The notes: generated by a model from the letters alone, not told the origin. Counted from the stretch's first letter, positions 17,238 through 26,018 are shown. The stretch: DNA of 64,000 nucleotides from Hinthialibacter sp964556895 (GCA_964556895.1 CAZKYC010000001.1:1-64000), one strand, 5' to 3'. A program made the numbers and translations.

Positions 17238-17879
17238 ATGTTGAAAGGTATTCGTAATCAAGCAGTTTTTGCACTTTGCGCCGCTCTGATTGTCAGCGTT
17301 TCGTTGACCGCGGTTGCGGCGGATGACGGCTTTGTCTCGCTGTTTAACGGCAAAGACCTGAAGGGTTGGACGGTACAAGGCCTCGAAAAAGCCGGGCCAA
17401 AGATCAAAGACGGCGCCTTGGAAGTCGGCGGCTGGGATTATTGGGCCGTGATTACCGAAAAAGAGTATGGCGACTTCATTCTCAAGTTCGACTGCATGTT
17501 CGAAAACAAAGGCAATAGCGGCATCTGCATCCACACCCCAAAAAAAGACGTATTCAAAAAACAATCGTTTGAAATTCAGCTAAACGCCGACGGCGGCGAA
17601 GTCGCCAAAAAATCTACCGGATCACTCTTTACCGAAAAAGGCGAATTCAAAACCGCCGAGAAAAACCCGACCAAAGCGGTTGGCGAATGGAACAGCGTCG
17701 AAATCAAATATCACGGTAAAAAACTTTCGCTGACCATTAACGGCGAAGCGGTTTACACCGACCTCGACATGACCCAATTCGGCAACCTGAAATTGAATGA
17801 CAAAGGCCACATCGCCATTCAGCGCAACGACTACAAAAAGGCCGTTACATTCAAAAACATCATGATTAAAGAACTGTAA
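17238..17879 (+). CDS. DUF1080 (3-keto-disaccharide hydrolase-like) secreted protein
   Basis: The 213-residue protein has a signal peptide (to AVAAD) and a single DUF1080 domain, a concanavalin-like beta sandwich. The family signature is complete: FVSLFNGKDLKGW at the start of the domain, GDFILKFDCMFENKGNSGI in the middle (NSGI motif) and KAVGEWNSVEIKYHGKKLSLTINGE near the end, then HIAIQRN in place of the usual IxLQ. The domain hydrolyses 3-keto sugars in a few studied members and is very common in Planctomycetota and related groups. GGAGG lies 5 bp before the ATG. The sulfatase gene precedes it by 88 bp. Confidence 0.9.
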   Translation: MLKGIRNQAVFALCAALIVSVSLTAVAADDGFVSLFNGKDLKGWTVQGLEKAGPKIKDGALEVGGWDYWAVITEKEYGDFILKFDCMFENKGNSGICIHTPKKDVFKKQSFEIQLNADGGEVAKKSTGSLFTEKGEFKTAEKNPTKAVGEWNSVEIKYHGKKLSLTINGEAVYTDLDMTQFGNLKLNDKGHIAIQRNDYKKAVTFKNIMIKEL

Positions 17880-17917
17880 TTTGATGTTTATTGATGAAGC
17901 AACAAATCTGAGCCTAA

Positions 17918-17941
17918 CGCTGAGCCCTTCGGGCGCGCTGA
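17918..17941. repeat. 24-bp UUCG-hairpin repeat, copy 1
   Basis: The sequence CGCTGAGCCCTTCGGGCGCG plus CTGA is identical to 25995-26018 between flgH and flgI. The centre GCCC-TTCG-GGGC-like stem has a stable UUCG tetraloop in RNA. It probably belongs to a dispersed repeat family. Confidence 0.6.
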
Positions 17942-18156
17942 TTTGAGAAGAATGAGTCAGTAAATTCAAGGTGGGGTAACAACCCACCCTACGAAGAAAC
18001 TTGGTCGGAAATGCTTGCAAAGCAGGCCACCGAGATTAAGACCAATCAGCGGCTGGTAGATCACTCTACCAGCCGCGTTTTGTTTTTTGCGAGCACCCCC
18101 ACTGCTTTCAGGCGAAGACTTCAGTTGTCTCACCGCGAGCGCAGCATCCAACCCCG

Positions 18157-18207
18157 TAAGCCCCCTTTTGTAAGGGGGGAAGGCCGCCGAAGGTGGACAG
18201 GGGGGAT
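18157..18207. repeat. REP-like palindromic element A, copy 1
   Basis: The element has the form CCCCCTTTTGTAAGGGGGG, then a spacer with internal symmetry, then CAGGGGGGAT. Related copies occur at 20386-20431 and 46850-46898 with different spacers but the same outer GC runs. It can fold into nested hairpins and is always intergenic. Confidence 0.65.
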
Positions 18208-18485
18208 CCGGGCGCAGCGCACTGCGCCCCTACGCTAAACGTGTGTATCATCGCGAGTGAAGCGAAGTATCTCTCGGTTTGTATGTTGTCCGCTGCAGCG
18301 GATTACGTCGGTCGTCACTCTCCCTCGCAATGACACTTAAGTTGAGTCGTCAAGAAGAAAAACTGAGCACTGTTTAATGTACTTTTCCTGTCCCTGATTA
18401 TCTATACCCCTTTCCATCCTCATTCACTGATTCACAGTTCAAAGTACAATATTCGGCTGTTAGGTTTTTACAGGAGGATCAAACA

Positions 18486-20375
18486 ATGAACCAAGAAACC
18501 CCGTCTCCCAATTTAGAAACGCGTGAATTTCAGGCCGATGTCAAACAGGTGCTCGACATTGTCATTCACTCGTTATACACCCATCGCGAGATTTTCATTC
18601 GCGAGTTGATCTCTAACGCCGCCGATGCGCTTGAGAAGTTGCGCTATGAACAACTACAAACCAATGACATCGCCAACGCCGACTTGCCGCTTGAAATTCG
18701 CATCGACGTCGATGAAGAAAAAAAGACGTTTTCCATCTCCGACTCAGGAATCGGCCTTTCGGAAGACGATGCGGTCAAAAACCTGGGTTCCATCGCCCAT
18801 TCAGGCTCGCGCGAGTTTCTCGAAAAACTCAAAGAGAGCGGCGGCGACGCTAACCTGATCGGCCAGTTTGGCGTCGGGTTTTATTCGGTGTTTATGGCCG
18901 CCGACAGCGTGACTGTTCAAAGCCGCGCCGCTGACCCAAAAGCGGGCGGGATCGAATGGCGCTCAGAGGGCGCAGGCTCTTACCAGATTGGCCCTTGCCC
19001 CGCCCTGTCTCGCGGGACGCGCATCACCGCCCACCTGCGTGAAGACGCCCACGAATTCGCCTCACCCGACCGCGTCAAACGCGTGATCGAACAATACTCA
19101 AATTTCGTCCCGTTTGACATCTATCTCAACGGCGACAAGGTCAACACCGTTCAAGCCATCTGGACGCGCAACAAAAACGACATCAGCGACGAAGACTATA
19201 ACGAGTTCTTTAAATTCATCGGCAACGAACACAGCGGCCCAAAATTTCGCCTTCACTTTTCCGCCGACGCGCCGCTTCAGATTAACGCGCTGTTGTTTGT
19301 CCCCGAACAGAATTTTGAGACATTCGGGTTTGGGAAACTCGACCCCGGCGTGAATTTGTATTGCAAGAAAGTCCTCATTCAAGAACAATCAAAAGCCATT
19401 CTGCCTGATTGGCTGCGTTTTGTGAAAGGCGTGGTCGACAGCGAAGACCTGCCGCTCAATATTTCACGTGAGACCATACAAAACAACGCCCTGGTCGCCA
19501 AATTAAAGACAGTTGTCACCAAGCGCTTTATCAAATTTTTGAACGAACAGGCCAACAAAGAGACTGAGAAATACGGCCAATTCTGGGACCAGTTCGGCTC
19601 ATTCATCAAAGAAGGCGTGGCGGTCGATCTTGAACACCGCGAGGCGCTGGCGCCCTTGCTTCGTTTCGAGTCGTCGAACGAAGAAGCAGGCAAGCGCATT
19701 TCTTTGACCGATTACGCTTCGCGCGTAAAAAGCGGCCAGGAAAAAATCTACTACGCCTTCGGCCCCAACCGCGCCGCTATTGAGGCTGGCCCCTACATGG
19801 AAGCGTTTCGCGCCAGCGAGACTGAAGTGCTTTATCTCTATGACCCCGCCGACGAGTTTGTTCTCAACGGATTACAACAATTTGACGACAAGGCGTTTGT
19901 CTCTGCCGACCAAGCCGACCTCGACCTGCCTGAATCAAAAGACGAAGAAAACGCCGAAGACAAACAAGGCCTCAACAAAGACCAGGCCGAATCGCTGGCG
20001 GGATGGTTTAAAGAAGTTTTGGGCGAGCGCGTCGGCGCCGTACGCGAATCAAAGCGCCTGGTTGACAGCCCGGCGATTTTGGTCAATTCAGACGCCCATT
20101 TCACCACCAGCATGCAACGCATTATGAAAAGCATGAATCAGGATATCCCAACCGCAGGTGCATATAACTTAGAAATCAACCCCAAACACCCGTTGATGGC
20201 CCGCTTGGTTGAACTCAGAAGCGAAAACGCTGACGACGTCTTTCTCAACACCGCGGCGGAGCAAATCTATGACGCCGCCCGGCTGGCGGCGGGGCTGGAG
20301 ACCGAGCCGCAGACGCTCATCCAACGCAGCCACGCCATCCTCGAAAAAGCCCTAGGACTGAAAGCAGATTCGTAA
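18486..20375 (+). CDS. htpG: molecular chaperone HtpG (Hsp90)
   Basis: HtpG is the bacterial Hsp90, an ATP-dependent cytosolic chaperone dimer. The 629-residue protein has normal length and all family signatures: the GHKL ATP site with IRELISNAADALEKLR (Asn of the N box), DSGIGLSEDDAVKNLGSIAHSG and GQFGVGFYSVFM (lid and G2 box), the middle domain catalytic Arg in LPLNISRETIQ, and a dimerisation domain starting near residue 505. AGGAGG precedes the ATG. It is monocistronic and closed by a strong terminator at 20485. Heat-shock control is likely but no CIRCE element is visible. Confidence 0.97.
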   Translation: MNQETPSPNLETREFQADVKQVLDIVIHSLYTHREIFIRELISNAADALEKLRYEQLQTNDIANADLPLEIRIDVDEEKKTFSISDSGIGLSEDDAVKNLGSIAHSGSREFLEKLKESGGDANLIGQFGVGFYSVFMAADSVTVQSRAADPKAGGIEWRSEGAGSYQIGPCPALSRGTRITAHLREDAHEFASPDRVKRVIEQYSNFVPFDIYLNGDKVNTVQAIWTRNKNDISDEDYNEFFKFIGNEHSGPKFRLHFSADAPLQINALLFVPEQNFETFGFGKLDPGVNLYCKKVLIQEQSKAILPDWLRFVKGVVDSEDLPLNISRETIQNNALVAKLKTVVTKRFIKFLNEQANKETEKYGQFWDQFGSFIKEGVAVDLEHREALAPLLRFESSNEEAGKRISLTDYASRVKSGQEKIYYAFGPNRAAIEAGPYMEAFRASETEVLYLYDPADEFVLNGLQQFDDKAFVSADQADLDLPESKDEENAEDKQGLNKDQAESLAGWFKEVLGERVGAVRESKRLVDSPAILVNSDAHFTTSMQRIMKSMNQDIPTAGAYNLEINPKHPLMARLVELRSENADDVFLNTAAEQIYDAARLAAGLETEPQTLIQRSHAILEKALGLKADS

Positions 20376-20385
20376 TTGTCGTTGA

Positions 20386-20431
20386 TGCCCCCTTTTTTAC
20401 GGGGGGTGGCGCCGTAGGCGCCGGGGGGATC
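20386..20431. repeat. REP-like palindromic element A, copy 2
   Basis: GCCCCCTTTTTTACGGGGGG is followed by TGGCGCCGTAGGCGCCGGGGGG. The inner GGCGCC-GTA-GGCGCC part is itself palindromic. It lies between the htpG stop and its terminator. Confidence 0.6.
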
Positions 20432-20484
20432 ATCGTAAAACTCACCACGGCGGATTTCCCACCAAAATAGATAGACACCCCAAA

Positions 20485-20514
20485 AAAACGGCCTGGAAGA
20501 TTCCAGGCCGTTTT
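20485..20514. terminator. bidirectional intrinsic terminator after htpG
   Basis: AAAACGGCCTGGAA and TTCCAGGCCGTTTT form a perfect 14-bp stem with almost no loop, with A-runs on one side and T-runs on the other. It can terminate both htpG and the convergent secreted-protein gene at 20536. Confidence 0.9.
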
Positions 20515-20535
20515 GTATTGCATAGTGAATAATGC

Positions 20536-21813
20536 CTATTTGAAGAGTTCCCAACTGGTGGCGCTTGATTTACCGGTTGCGGTCAATTCGGCATTCGCGA
20601 ATGTACCGGTGGCGATTTCGCCGATGTCGTGGGCGGTCACGCCAAAGCCAACCAAAATCGGGTCAAACATAAACAAGTCGTGGCGGTCAACTTCGACCCA
20701 TTCGCCAGCGTCATTCATGTATGAGGTAATGAATGTATGACCTTCACGGTCAAAGCGCTGCTTGCTGGGAACCGAAACCACAACACGATTGTCGCCGGGT
20801 GTGCTGCCTTTAGAATCGGTGTTGTCTTGTTCGTTACGCCATTGCATACTGAACTGGCCGTCGCGGCGCATGCGAGTCATGACTGATTTCGAACCCGGCG
20901 TCAGGTTTTGGCGCGCCATAAGGGTCGATTTGATCCAGTCTTGTTCAGGCAAGCCGCCATCAATGGTTACATCAGCGATCAAGGTAAAGTCGCCGCGAAC
21001 GCGGGTATACGCATAGTGGAAGTTATCAATTTCATTCCAAATGTCGTCGCCGCTGCCATTAACGGTGAAGACGCCATCGGCGAATGAAGCGCTGCCTTCA
21101 GCGCCCAAGCGTTCAGGGACGCCAACGTCGCGAGAGGCAAAACCCGAGTCTCCAATCGGAGCCCCAAGGTCAACGCCGGTGAATGTACCGGTCGCGATTT
21201 CGCCAGTGTCGTGAGCGGTAACGCCCATACCAACCAGAATCGGGTCGGTCATGACTAAGTCATGGCGGTCAACTTCAATCCATTCCCCTTCACTATTGAG
21301 ATATGAGCAAATAAAGGTGTCGCCCTGGCGTTCGAGACGATGACGGGCGCCGTTCAGACCAGTGACTCGCAAATCACCAATTGTGCTGCCTTTTGAATCA
21401 GTGTCATCCGGCAGGTCGCGCCATTGCATACTATACTGGCCGTCGCGGCGAACACGAGTGGTGACGTTGGCTGAACCCGGGCTGAGGTCTTGACGGGCCA
21501 TCAACATCGACTTGATCCAGTCTTGACCAGGCAGGCCGCCGCTAATCGTGGTGTCTGCTTCAAAAATGAAGTCGCCGCTCCACTCAGTGTAAACAAACTG
21601 AAATGCGTCGGATTCGTTCCAGACGTCATCGCCGCTGCCGTTAACGGTATAGCGGTCAATATCCGGGTTATACTCGGTGCTTCCAGCCGCGCCGAGGCGC
21701 CCGTTGTCAATGTCAACGGCGGCTTGAAAGATCCCTACTTGGCTCCATGAAGTTGAGGTTGCGATCAGGCAGGCAACTGCAACTACACCCATTACACGAA
21801 ACAGTTTCATCAT
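20536..21813 (-). CDS. secreted protein with two tandem DUF1349-like domains
   Basis: The 425-residue protein has a signal peptide (to STSWSQ) and two homologous halves of ~180 residues, about 38-215 and 232-415. Matching blocks include VNGSGDDVWNES and VNGSGDDIWNEI, GGLPGQDWIKSMLMAR and GGLPEQDWIKSTLMAR, GEWIEVDRHDL and GEWVEVDRHDL, and GVTAHDTGEIATGTF and GVTAHDIGEIATGTF. Each half looks like a concanavalin-type beta sandwich of the DUF1349 kind, often used for carbohydrate binding. The close similarity points to a recent internal duplication. GGGGAG precedes the ATG. A palindrome (21843-21862) lies just upstream. Confidence 0.8.
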   Translation of the reverse strand: MMKLFRVMGVVAVACLIATSTSWSQVGIFQAAVDIDNGRLGAAGSTEYNPDIDRYTVNGSGDDVWNESDAFQFVYTEWSGDFIFEADTTISGGLPGQDWIKSMLMARQDLSPGSANVTTRVRRDGQYSMQWRDLPDDTDSKGSTIGDLRVTGLNGARHRLERQGDTFICSYLNSEGEWIEVDRHDLVMTDPILVGMGVTAHDTGEIATGTFTGVDLGAPIGDSGFASRDVGVPERLGAEGSASFADGVFTVNGSGDDIWNEIDNFHYAYTRVRGDFTLIADVTIDGGLPEQDWIKSTLMARQNLTPGSKSVMTRMRRDGQFSMQWRNEQDNTDSKGSTPGDNRVVVSVPSKQRFDREGHTFITSYMNDAGEWVEVDRHDLFMFDPILVGFGVTAHDIGEIATGTFANAELTATGKSSATSWELFK

Positions 21814-21842
21814 ATTTTCTCTCCCCTAGGTTAAGTTTAATT

Positions 21843-21862
21843 ATGTTTGGAAAACCAAACAT
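21843..21862. promoter_or_regulatory. operator-like inverted repeat in the leader of the 20536-21813 gene
   Basis: ATGTTTGG-AAAA-CCAAACAT is a perfect 8-bp inverted repeat, 30 bp upstream of the start codon of the duplicated-domain protein and next to an AT-rich promoter-like stretch. The symmetry suits a dimeric repressor or a leader hairpin. No regulator can be named. Confidence 0.45.
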
Positions 21863-21954
21863 ATATAATTGTCATATAAATACTACACAGAATGCGATTA
21901 TTACAAATCTGACCGGGCTTGTCAACAGAAATTTCATAACCTTTCAGCAAATAC

Positions 21955-22413
21955 TCAAAATAATCGGGTTGCCCGCATCGACGACACCATCAGGCTTAAC
22001 AACCGTGAATCCCCGTTCTTATATAAAACATCTGGCGACCAGGGATTATCAGCCTCTAACATCAGGTCTTCACCTTGATATTTGTCTAACGTCCCTGATA
22101 AAACCGTCCAGCCATTGGTTTCTACCACCCAGGTGATAAGCCGCTCACCGTCACGATTGAGCCCCACTTGAAGCGGCTCCCCGGTATGGATGGGTCGCGC
22201 CGCTGCCATTAGCGCAAGTTCAATCTTATCAGCTGTTAATGGAAGGCGGAATATGGCCTGCTTGCCCGCCGCGCGAAAGAGCATCTCTTCGGGCGAGCGC
22301 TCGACCCCAAACCAGCCATAGCCAAAGTAAGGGGCGTCATCCTGCCCAATGAGGATGATCTTGGTCTTCTCCATACCGGAAAATTTTGCCTTACTGCCGG
22401 GTTTCAAAGGCAT
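21955..22413 (-). CDS. hypothetical beta-sandwich protein
   Basis: The 152-residue frame (or 139 from the internal Met14) has no signal peptide or membrane segment. Its second half (ELALMAAARPIHTGEPLQVGLN ... WTVLSGTL ... NPWSPDVL ... DSRLLSLMVSSMR) resembles a beta-sandwich domain with a DxR-L motif that is often attached to bacterial surface glycosyltransferases or methyltransferases, here standing alone. GC content and codon choice match the neighbours. It is divergent from the flagellar operon. No ribosome site is evident. The function is unknown. Confidence 0.55.
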   Translation of the reverse strand: MPLKPGSKAKFSGMEKTKIILIGQDDAPYFGYGWFGVERSPEEMLFRAAGKQAIFRLPLTADKIELALMAAARPIHTGEPLQVGLNRDGERLITWVVETNGWTVLSGTLDKYQGEDLMLEADNPWSPDVLYKNGDSRLLSLMVSSMRATRLF

Positions 22414-22522
22414 AAAAGTTTAAAGTTTCACTAGGAATAATTTAGAGATCGATTTTTTCTATCTTAATTGATTTTAATACTTTACAACATCTAGCGCTGG
22501 TTTCCAAGACAAAAATTGGGCT

Positions 22523-22537
22523 TGGTATACCCATTGC
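22523..22537 (+). promoter_or_regulatory. sigma-54 (RpoN) promoter of the flagellar operon
   Basis: TGGTATA-CCCA-TTGC matches the -24/-12 consensus TGGCACG-N4-TTGC, with GG and GC exactly 12 bp apart. Transcription would start near 22549, about 33 nt before the flgF start. Sigma-54 control of rod and ring genes is known in many flagellated bacteria. Confidence 0.75.
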
Positions 22538-22581
22538 TCAATCTCAAGACTGACTCGTATCGAAATGGAATGAGGTAGGCG

Positions 22582-23409
22582 ATGTTAACAGGTATTTACT
22601 CAGCCGCATCGGGCATGATCATTCAACAGCGCGTTCAAGACGTGCTCGCCCAAAATATGGCGGGAGCGCACATGCCAGGCTTCAAGCGCGAAGAAGTTGT
22701 AGTGCGCTCGTTTCCTGATGTGATGTTGACTGAGACCTACCGCGGCTTATCAAAATCGACGGATAAACCACGCTATAACCACGCTATTGGTCGTTTAGGA
22801 ACTGGCGCTGGCGTCGATTGGACCTATGTCGACCACTCGGGCGGACAAATGAAATATACCGGAAACCGCACCGATATCTCCATCTTCGGCGAAGGCTATT
22901 TCGCCCTAGACACTCCTGACGGAACGCGCTTCAGCCGTTCGGGCGATTTTATGGTTGATAAAGAAGGGTTTCTTGTTACGCCCCAAGGCCACTACGTCAT
23001 GGGCCAGGGTATCAACAACAACAACCAAAAAGGACGCATTCAAGTCGGCGTGAATGACTTCCACGTCAATCACTACGGCCAGATCTACACCCAACAGCCA
23101 GACCAGAACGGCGTGATGCGCGACCAGATCATCGACCAAATGGTTGTGGTTGACTTCGCCGACAAAGACAAACTGTTCCGCGAACAGGGCAACCTGTACC
23201 GCGTCGAAGAAGGCGACCAAGACAATATCATCATCCCTGACAACTACCGCGTCGCCCAAGGCTATGTCGAACAATCAAACGCGTCGATCACAACCGAGAT
23301 GGTCAAAATGATCGATTCGTTTCGCATCTTCGAAGCCAGTTCGCGGGTATTGCGCGCTCAAGACCAGACGCTACGCCGCACGGTCAACGATGTGGGCCGC
23401 GCACAATAA
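22582..23409 (+). CDS. flgF: flagellar proximal rod protein FlgF
   Basis: The 275-residue protein has the rod/hook N-terminal motif (GIYSAASGMIIQQRVQDVLAQNMAGAHM region) and the C-terminal coiled heptad (ITTEMVKMIDSFRIFEASSRVL). The central block GRTDIS-like (NRTDISIFGEGYFALDTPDGTRFSRSG split across ~100-125) is shared with FlgG. Being shorter in the core and first of two rod genes, it is best called FlgF. Rod proteins are exported by the flagellar type III apparatus without a signal peptide. GAGGTAGGCG precedes the ATG. It is first in the operon after the sigma-54 site. Confidence 0.9.
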   Translation: MLTGIYSAASGMIIQQRVQDVLAQNMAGAHMPGFKREEVVVRSFPDVMLTETYRGLSKSTDKPRYNHAIGRLGTGAGVDWTYVDHSGGQMKYTGNRTDISIFGEGYFALDTPDGTRFSRSGDFMVDKEGFLVTPQGHYVMGQGINNNNQKGRIQVGVNDFHVNHYGQIYTQQPDQNGVMRDQIIDQMVVVDFADKDKLFREQGNLYRVEEGDQDNIIIPDNYRVAQGYVEQSNASITTEMVKMIDSFRIFEASSRVLRAQDQTLRRTVNDVGRAQ

Positions 23410-23476
23410 CGGAGTAACTCGCGCCAGACACGGCGATTGACGATTTGGACGAAACGAGAAAGAGGAGAGCAGACCG

Positions 23477-24268
23477 ATGTTACGAGGACTCTTTACAGCC
23501 GCGGCGGGCATGCATGGCAGTTCATTCATGGTGGACAACATTGCCAACAACCTGGCCAACGCTAACACGTTTGGGTTTAAGAAAGTCAGAGTCGACTTTC
23601 AAGATCTCCTCTATCAAACCATCAAACCCGCGGGCACCTCAGCGTACGCCACCAACCGCCTGCCGACCGGCATCCAAATCGGCCACGGCGTCCGCGTAGC
23701 GGGCACGCGCCGCGTCTTCACCGAAGGCGCCCTGCGCGTGACCGAAAACCCGCTCGACGTCGCCATCGCCGGCAATCGCGGCTTCTTCCAGGTGACCCTG
23801 CCAGACGGCGGCACGGGCTATACCCGCGACGGCGCCTTCAGCCTCGATGAAAACGGCAACCTGGTCACATCAGACGGCTTTCTTATTGACCCCGCGATCA
23901 CCATTCCCCAAGACGCGGTCGCCATCAACATCAGCGAAGAAGGCATCGTCTCCGCCATCACCCAACCGGGCAACAACACCCAACAGGTCGGCACCATTTC
24001 TCTAGCCACATTTGTGAACCCGGCGGGCATGTCCGCCATCGGCAAGAACTTGTTCCAAGAAACCGAATCGTCGGGCGCCCCCATTCAAGGCAACCCGGGC
24101 CAGAACGGCGTCGGCATCTTGGCGCAGGGCTTTCTCGAAAACTCAAACGTCAGCGTCGCCGAAGAACTGGTCAACCTGATCACCGCCCAACGCGCCTACG
24201 AAGTCAACTCACGGGCCGTTCGGACCGGCGACCAAATGATTCAAACCGCGCTGCAACTGAAACAATAA
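23477..24268 (+). CDS. flgG: flagellar distal rod protein FlgG
   Basis: This 263-residue protein has the usual length and layout of FlgG: MLRGLFTAAAGMHGSSFMVDNIANNLANANTFGFKK at the start (the NxxANxNTxGFK motif), ENPLDVAIAGNRGFFQV and GTGYTRDGAFSLDENGNLV in the core, and the C-terminal NVSVAEELVNLITAQRAYEVNSRAV helix. It forms the distal rod that passes through the P and L rings. AGAGGAGAG lies before the ATG. It follows flgF by 67 bp. Confidence 0.95.
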   Translation: MLRGLFTAAAGMHGSSFMVDNIANNLANANTFGFKKVRVDFQDLLYQTIKPAGTSAYATNRLPTGIQIGHGVRVAGTRRVFTEGALRVTENPLDVAIAGNRGFFQVTLPDGGTGYTRDGAFSLDENGNLVTSDGFLIDPAITIPQDAVAINISEEGIVSAITQPGNNTQQVGTISLATFVNPAGMSAIGKNLFQETESSGAPIQGNPGQNGVGILAQGFLENSNVSVAEELVNLITAQRAYEVNSRAVRTGDQMIQTALQLKQ

Positions 24269-24299
24269 CGATAAGGCGAACCAAGTAAAGGACAGACGA

Positions 24300-25307
24300 A
24301 TGAACACACTCTCACGCAACCTGGCAACCGCGCTCATGATGATCGGCCTCTGCGCCGCTCTTTCGGCCGATTCGGCTGAAGAAGTCAACAGCCGCGTGGT
24401 CATCGAATTGCCTGAGACCCATGTCATCGCCAAAGAAACCATCACCTCTGTCACGCTGGGCGCGCTCGCAAACTCAATAGTTGGAACCGACCCGGCGTTC
24501 ATCAACCAACTCAACAACCTGCAAGTCACCCTCGCCCCAAAACCGGGTGAAGATAAAACGGTTTCAAACGTCAACATCTTACATGAAATCCGAAAAGCCA
24601 AACTTGATTACATGCGCGTTACATTACGCGGGACCATTCGCACACGCATCTACGGCGTCGGCCAGACCGTCGAGATGGACGCCATGATCGACGCCATCCA
24701 AAAACAGATTCTTCAGGAAACGGGGTGGAGCGAAGACGAACTGTCCATGCGGGTACTGAGCAGCCCGGCCCAACAATTGTGGCTGCCCCCCGGAGACGTT
24801 GAGTTGTTCGTCAACCCGGTCAGCAAACAGATCCAAGGGTCGTCGCGCTATGAAATCGAATGTTACATCGACCGCCTGATGGTCGAGAAAGCCATCTTCA
24901 TCGTCGCCTCCGAACACCGCCGTACCATTCTCGTCCCCAAAGACGATCTCAAACGCGGCCATGTCATTCAAGCCAGCGACCTGATTGAGCGTGTGGTTTA
25001 TATCGACAATGAGTCGCTCGACCGCCAGATCGTCGGCGATAAAGACGAACTCATCGGCGCGCGCTGTAAGATTGACCTGGCGCGCAATGACCCCATCAAA
25101 TATTTCGCTCTCGAAAGCAACCTGGTGCTGCGCCACGGCTCGCCGGTGACCATGATTGTCCGCCAAAACGGCATGACCATGCATACCCTGGCCAAAGCCC
25201 AAAAACGCGCCGCGCCCGGTGACGTGATTCCAGTCAAGACCAACAGCACCGGCCAGATCGTCATGGCCAAAGTGATTAACCGAGACTTAGTTGAATTTGC
25301 TCAATAG
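24300..25307 (+). CDS. flgA: flagellar P-ring chaperone FlgA
   Basis: A signal peptide (to ALSADSA) leads to the periplasm. The N-terminal ~180 residues are a divergent beta region; residues ~200-335 form the SAF domain of FlgA: ILVPKDDLKRGHVIQASDL, ARCKIDLARNDPIKYFALE, then GSPVTMIVRQNGMTM and GDVIPVKTNSTGQIVMAKV. FlgA helps FlgI subunits assemble the P-ring. At 335 residues it is longer than the ~220-residue enteric protein, the extra length being N-terminal. AAAGGACAG precedes the ATG. Confidence 0.92.
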   Translation: MNTLSRNLATALMMIGLCAALSADSAEEVNSRVVIELPETHVIAKETITSVTLGALANSIVGTDPAFINQLNNLQVTLAPKPGEDKTVSNVNILHEIRKAKLDYMRVTLRGTIRTRIYGVGQTVEMDAMIDAIQKQILQETGWSEDELSMRVLSSPAQQLWLPPGDVELFVNPVSKQIQGSSRYEIECYIDRLMVEKAIFIVASEHRRTILVPKDDLKRGHVIQASDLIERVVYIDNESLDRQIVGDKDELIGARCKIDLARNDPIKYFALESNLVLRHGSPVTMIVRQNGMTMHTLAKAQKRAAPGDVIPVKTNSTGQIVMAKVINRDLVEFAQ

Positions 25308-25329
25308 AGATGTTTGAGGAGACAAACTC

Positions 25330-25938
25330 ATGATGCGATACGCCTCTTTGTTCCTTGTTCTAACGATGGCCGCCAGCCTTTCGGCCAACGCACGCTCGCT
25401 GTGGTCTGATGACTCGCGGCTTAACTATCTCGTGACCGACGCCAACGCCTCGCGCGTGGGCGACATCGTCGCCATCGTCGTCCAAGAAGACCACAGCGCC
25501 AACGACACCGCCGAGTCGGAAGGCGACCGCGAACACCAAATGGACGGTCTGTTGAGCCTGGTGTTTAACAACCGGTTTATGAACAAAGTGTTTGGCAACG
25601 CGGGCGACCCGCCCGGGTTCCGGTTTAACTCAACCAACTCACTTGAAGCCGAGTCAGAAGTCGACCAGTCAAACACCTTCAACTCGCGCATCTCCGCCAC
25701 CATCGTCAAAGTCGACCCCATCGGCAACTTCCTGGTCGAAGCGCGGCGCACCATCCGCATCGGCGAAGAACGCAAAACCATCGTCTTGTCGGGAAAGATT
25801 CGACCGCGCGACATCATCAACAACACCGTCTTCTCATGGCAGGTCGCCGATGCGGAGATCAGTTATCTCGGCAGTGGAACATACTCTGACTATAACAAGC
25901 CGACGATCATTCAACGCTTATTTAATTTCCTGTTTTAG
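25330..25938 (+). CDS. flgH: flagellar L-ring protein FlgH
   Basis: The 202-residue protein is FlgH: SLWSDD near the mature N-terminus, RVGDIVAIVVQEDHSANDTAES (split ~42-62), the ISATIVKVDPIGNFLVEARRTI core and GKIRPRDIINNTVFSWQVADAEISYLGSG region near the end. It builds the outer-membrane ring. In enterics FlgH is a lipoprotein; here the signal peptide ends SLSANARS, without a lipobox cysteine, and the protein has no cysteine at all. It must anchor in another way. It starts 22 bp after flgA, with TGAGGAGAC as ribosome site. Confidence 0.93.
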   Translation: MMRYASLFLVLTMAASLSANARSLWSDDSRLNYLVTDANASRVGDIVAIVVQEDHSANDTAESEGDREHQMDGLLSLVFNNRFMNKVFGNAGDPPGFRFNSTNSLEAESEVDQSNTFNSRISATIVKVDPIGNFLVEARRTIRIGEERKTIVLSGKIRPRDIINNTVFSWQVADAEISYLGSGTYSDYNKPTIIQRLFNFLF

Positions 25939-25994
25939 TTTTTATTGCAACAGGAAGAATTATGTTCGAACTTTGTTTTCATGGTGGAATTTAC

Positions 25995-26018
25995 CGCTGA
26001 GCCCTTCGGGCGCGCTGA
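25995..26018. repeat. 24-bp UUCG-hairpin repeat, copy 2
   Basis: Identical to 17918-17941. It sits in the 115-bp flgH-flgI gap and is itself flanked by a GGAATTT ... AAATTCC inverted pair, so it could form a larger hairpin that tunes expression between the two ring genes. Confidence 0.55.

Larger units (their letters stand above)
17880..18485. other. repeat-rich intergenic region upstream of htpG
   Basis: This 606-bp gap contains no convincing gene. It holds, in order, a 24-bp UUCG-type hairpin repeat (17918-17941), an inverted stretch GTGGGGTAACAACCCACCC (17972-17990), a GC-rich palindromic element (18157-18207), and a segment (~18250-18345) whose reverse strand begins TCATTGCGAGGGAG, like the widespread CATTGCGAG-type dispersed repeats. 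The last ~100 bp are AT-richer and carry TACAAT (18445-18450) as a possible -10 of the htpG promoter. The htpG ribosome site is AGGAGG. Confidence 0.6.

Noticed and set aside
17880..18485. CRISPR-like or transposon origin of the repeats before htpG
   Set aside because: The repeats are not regularly spaced, differ in type, and no cas or transposase gene is near.
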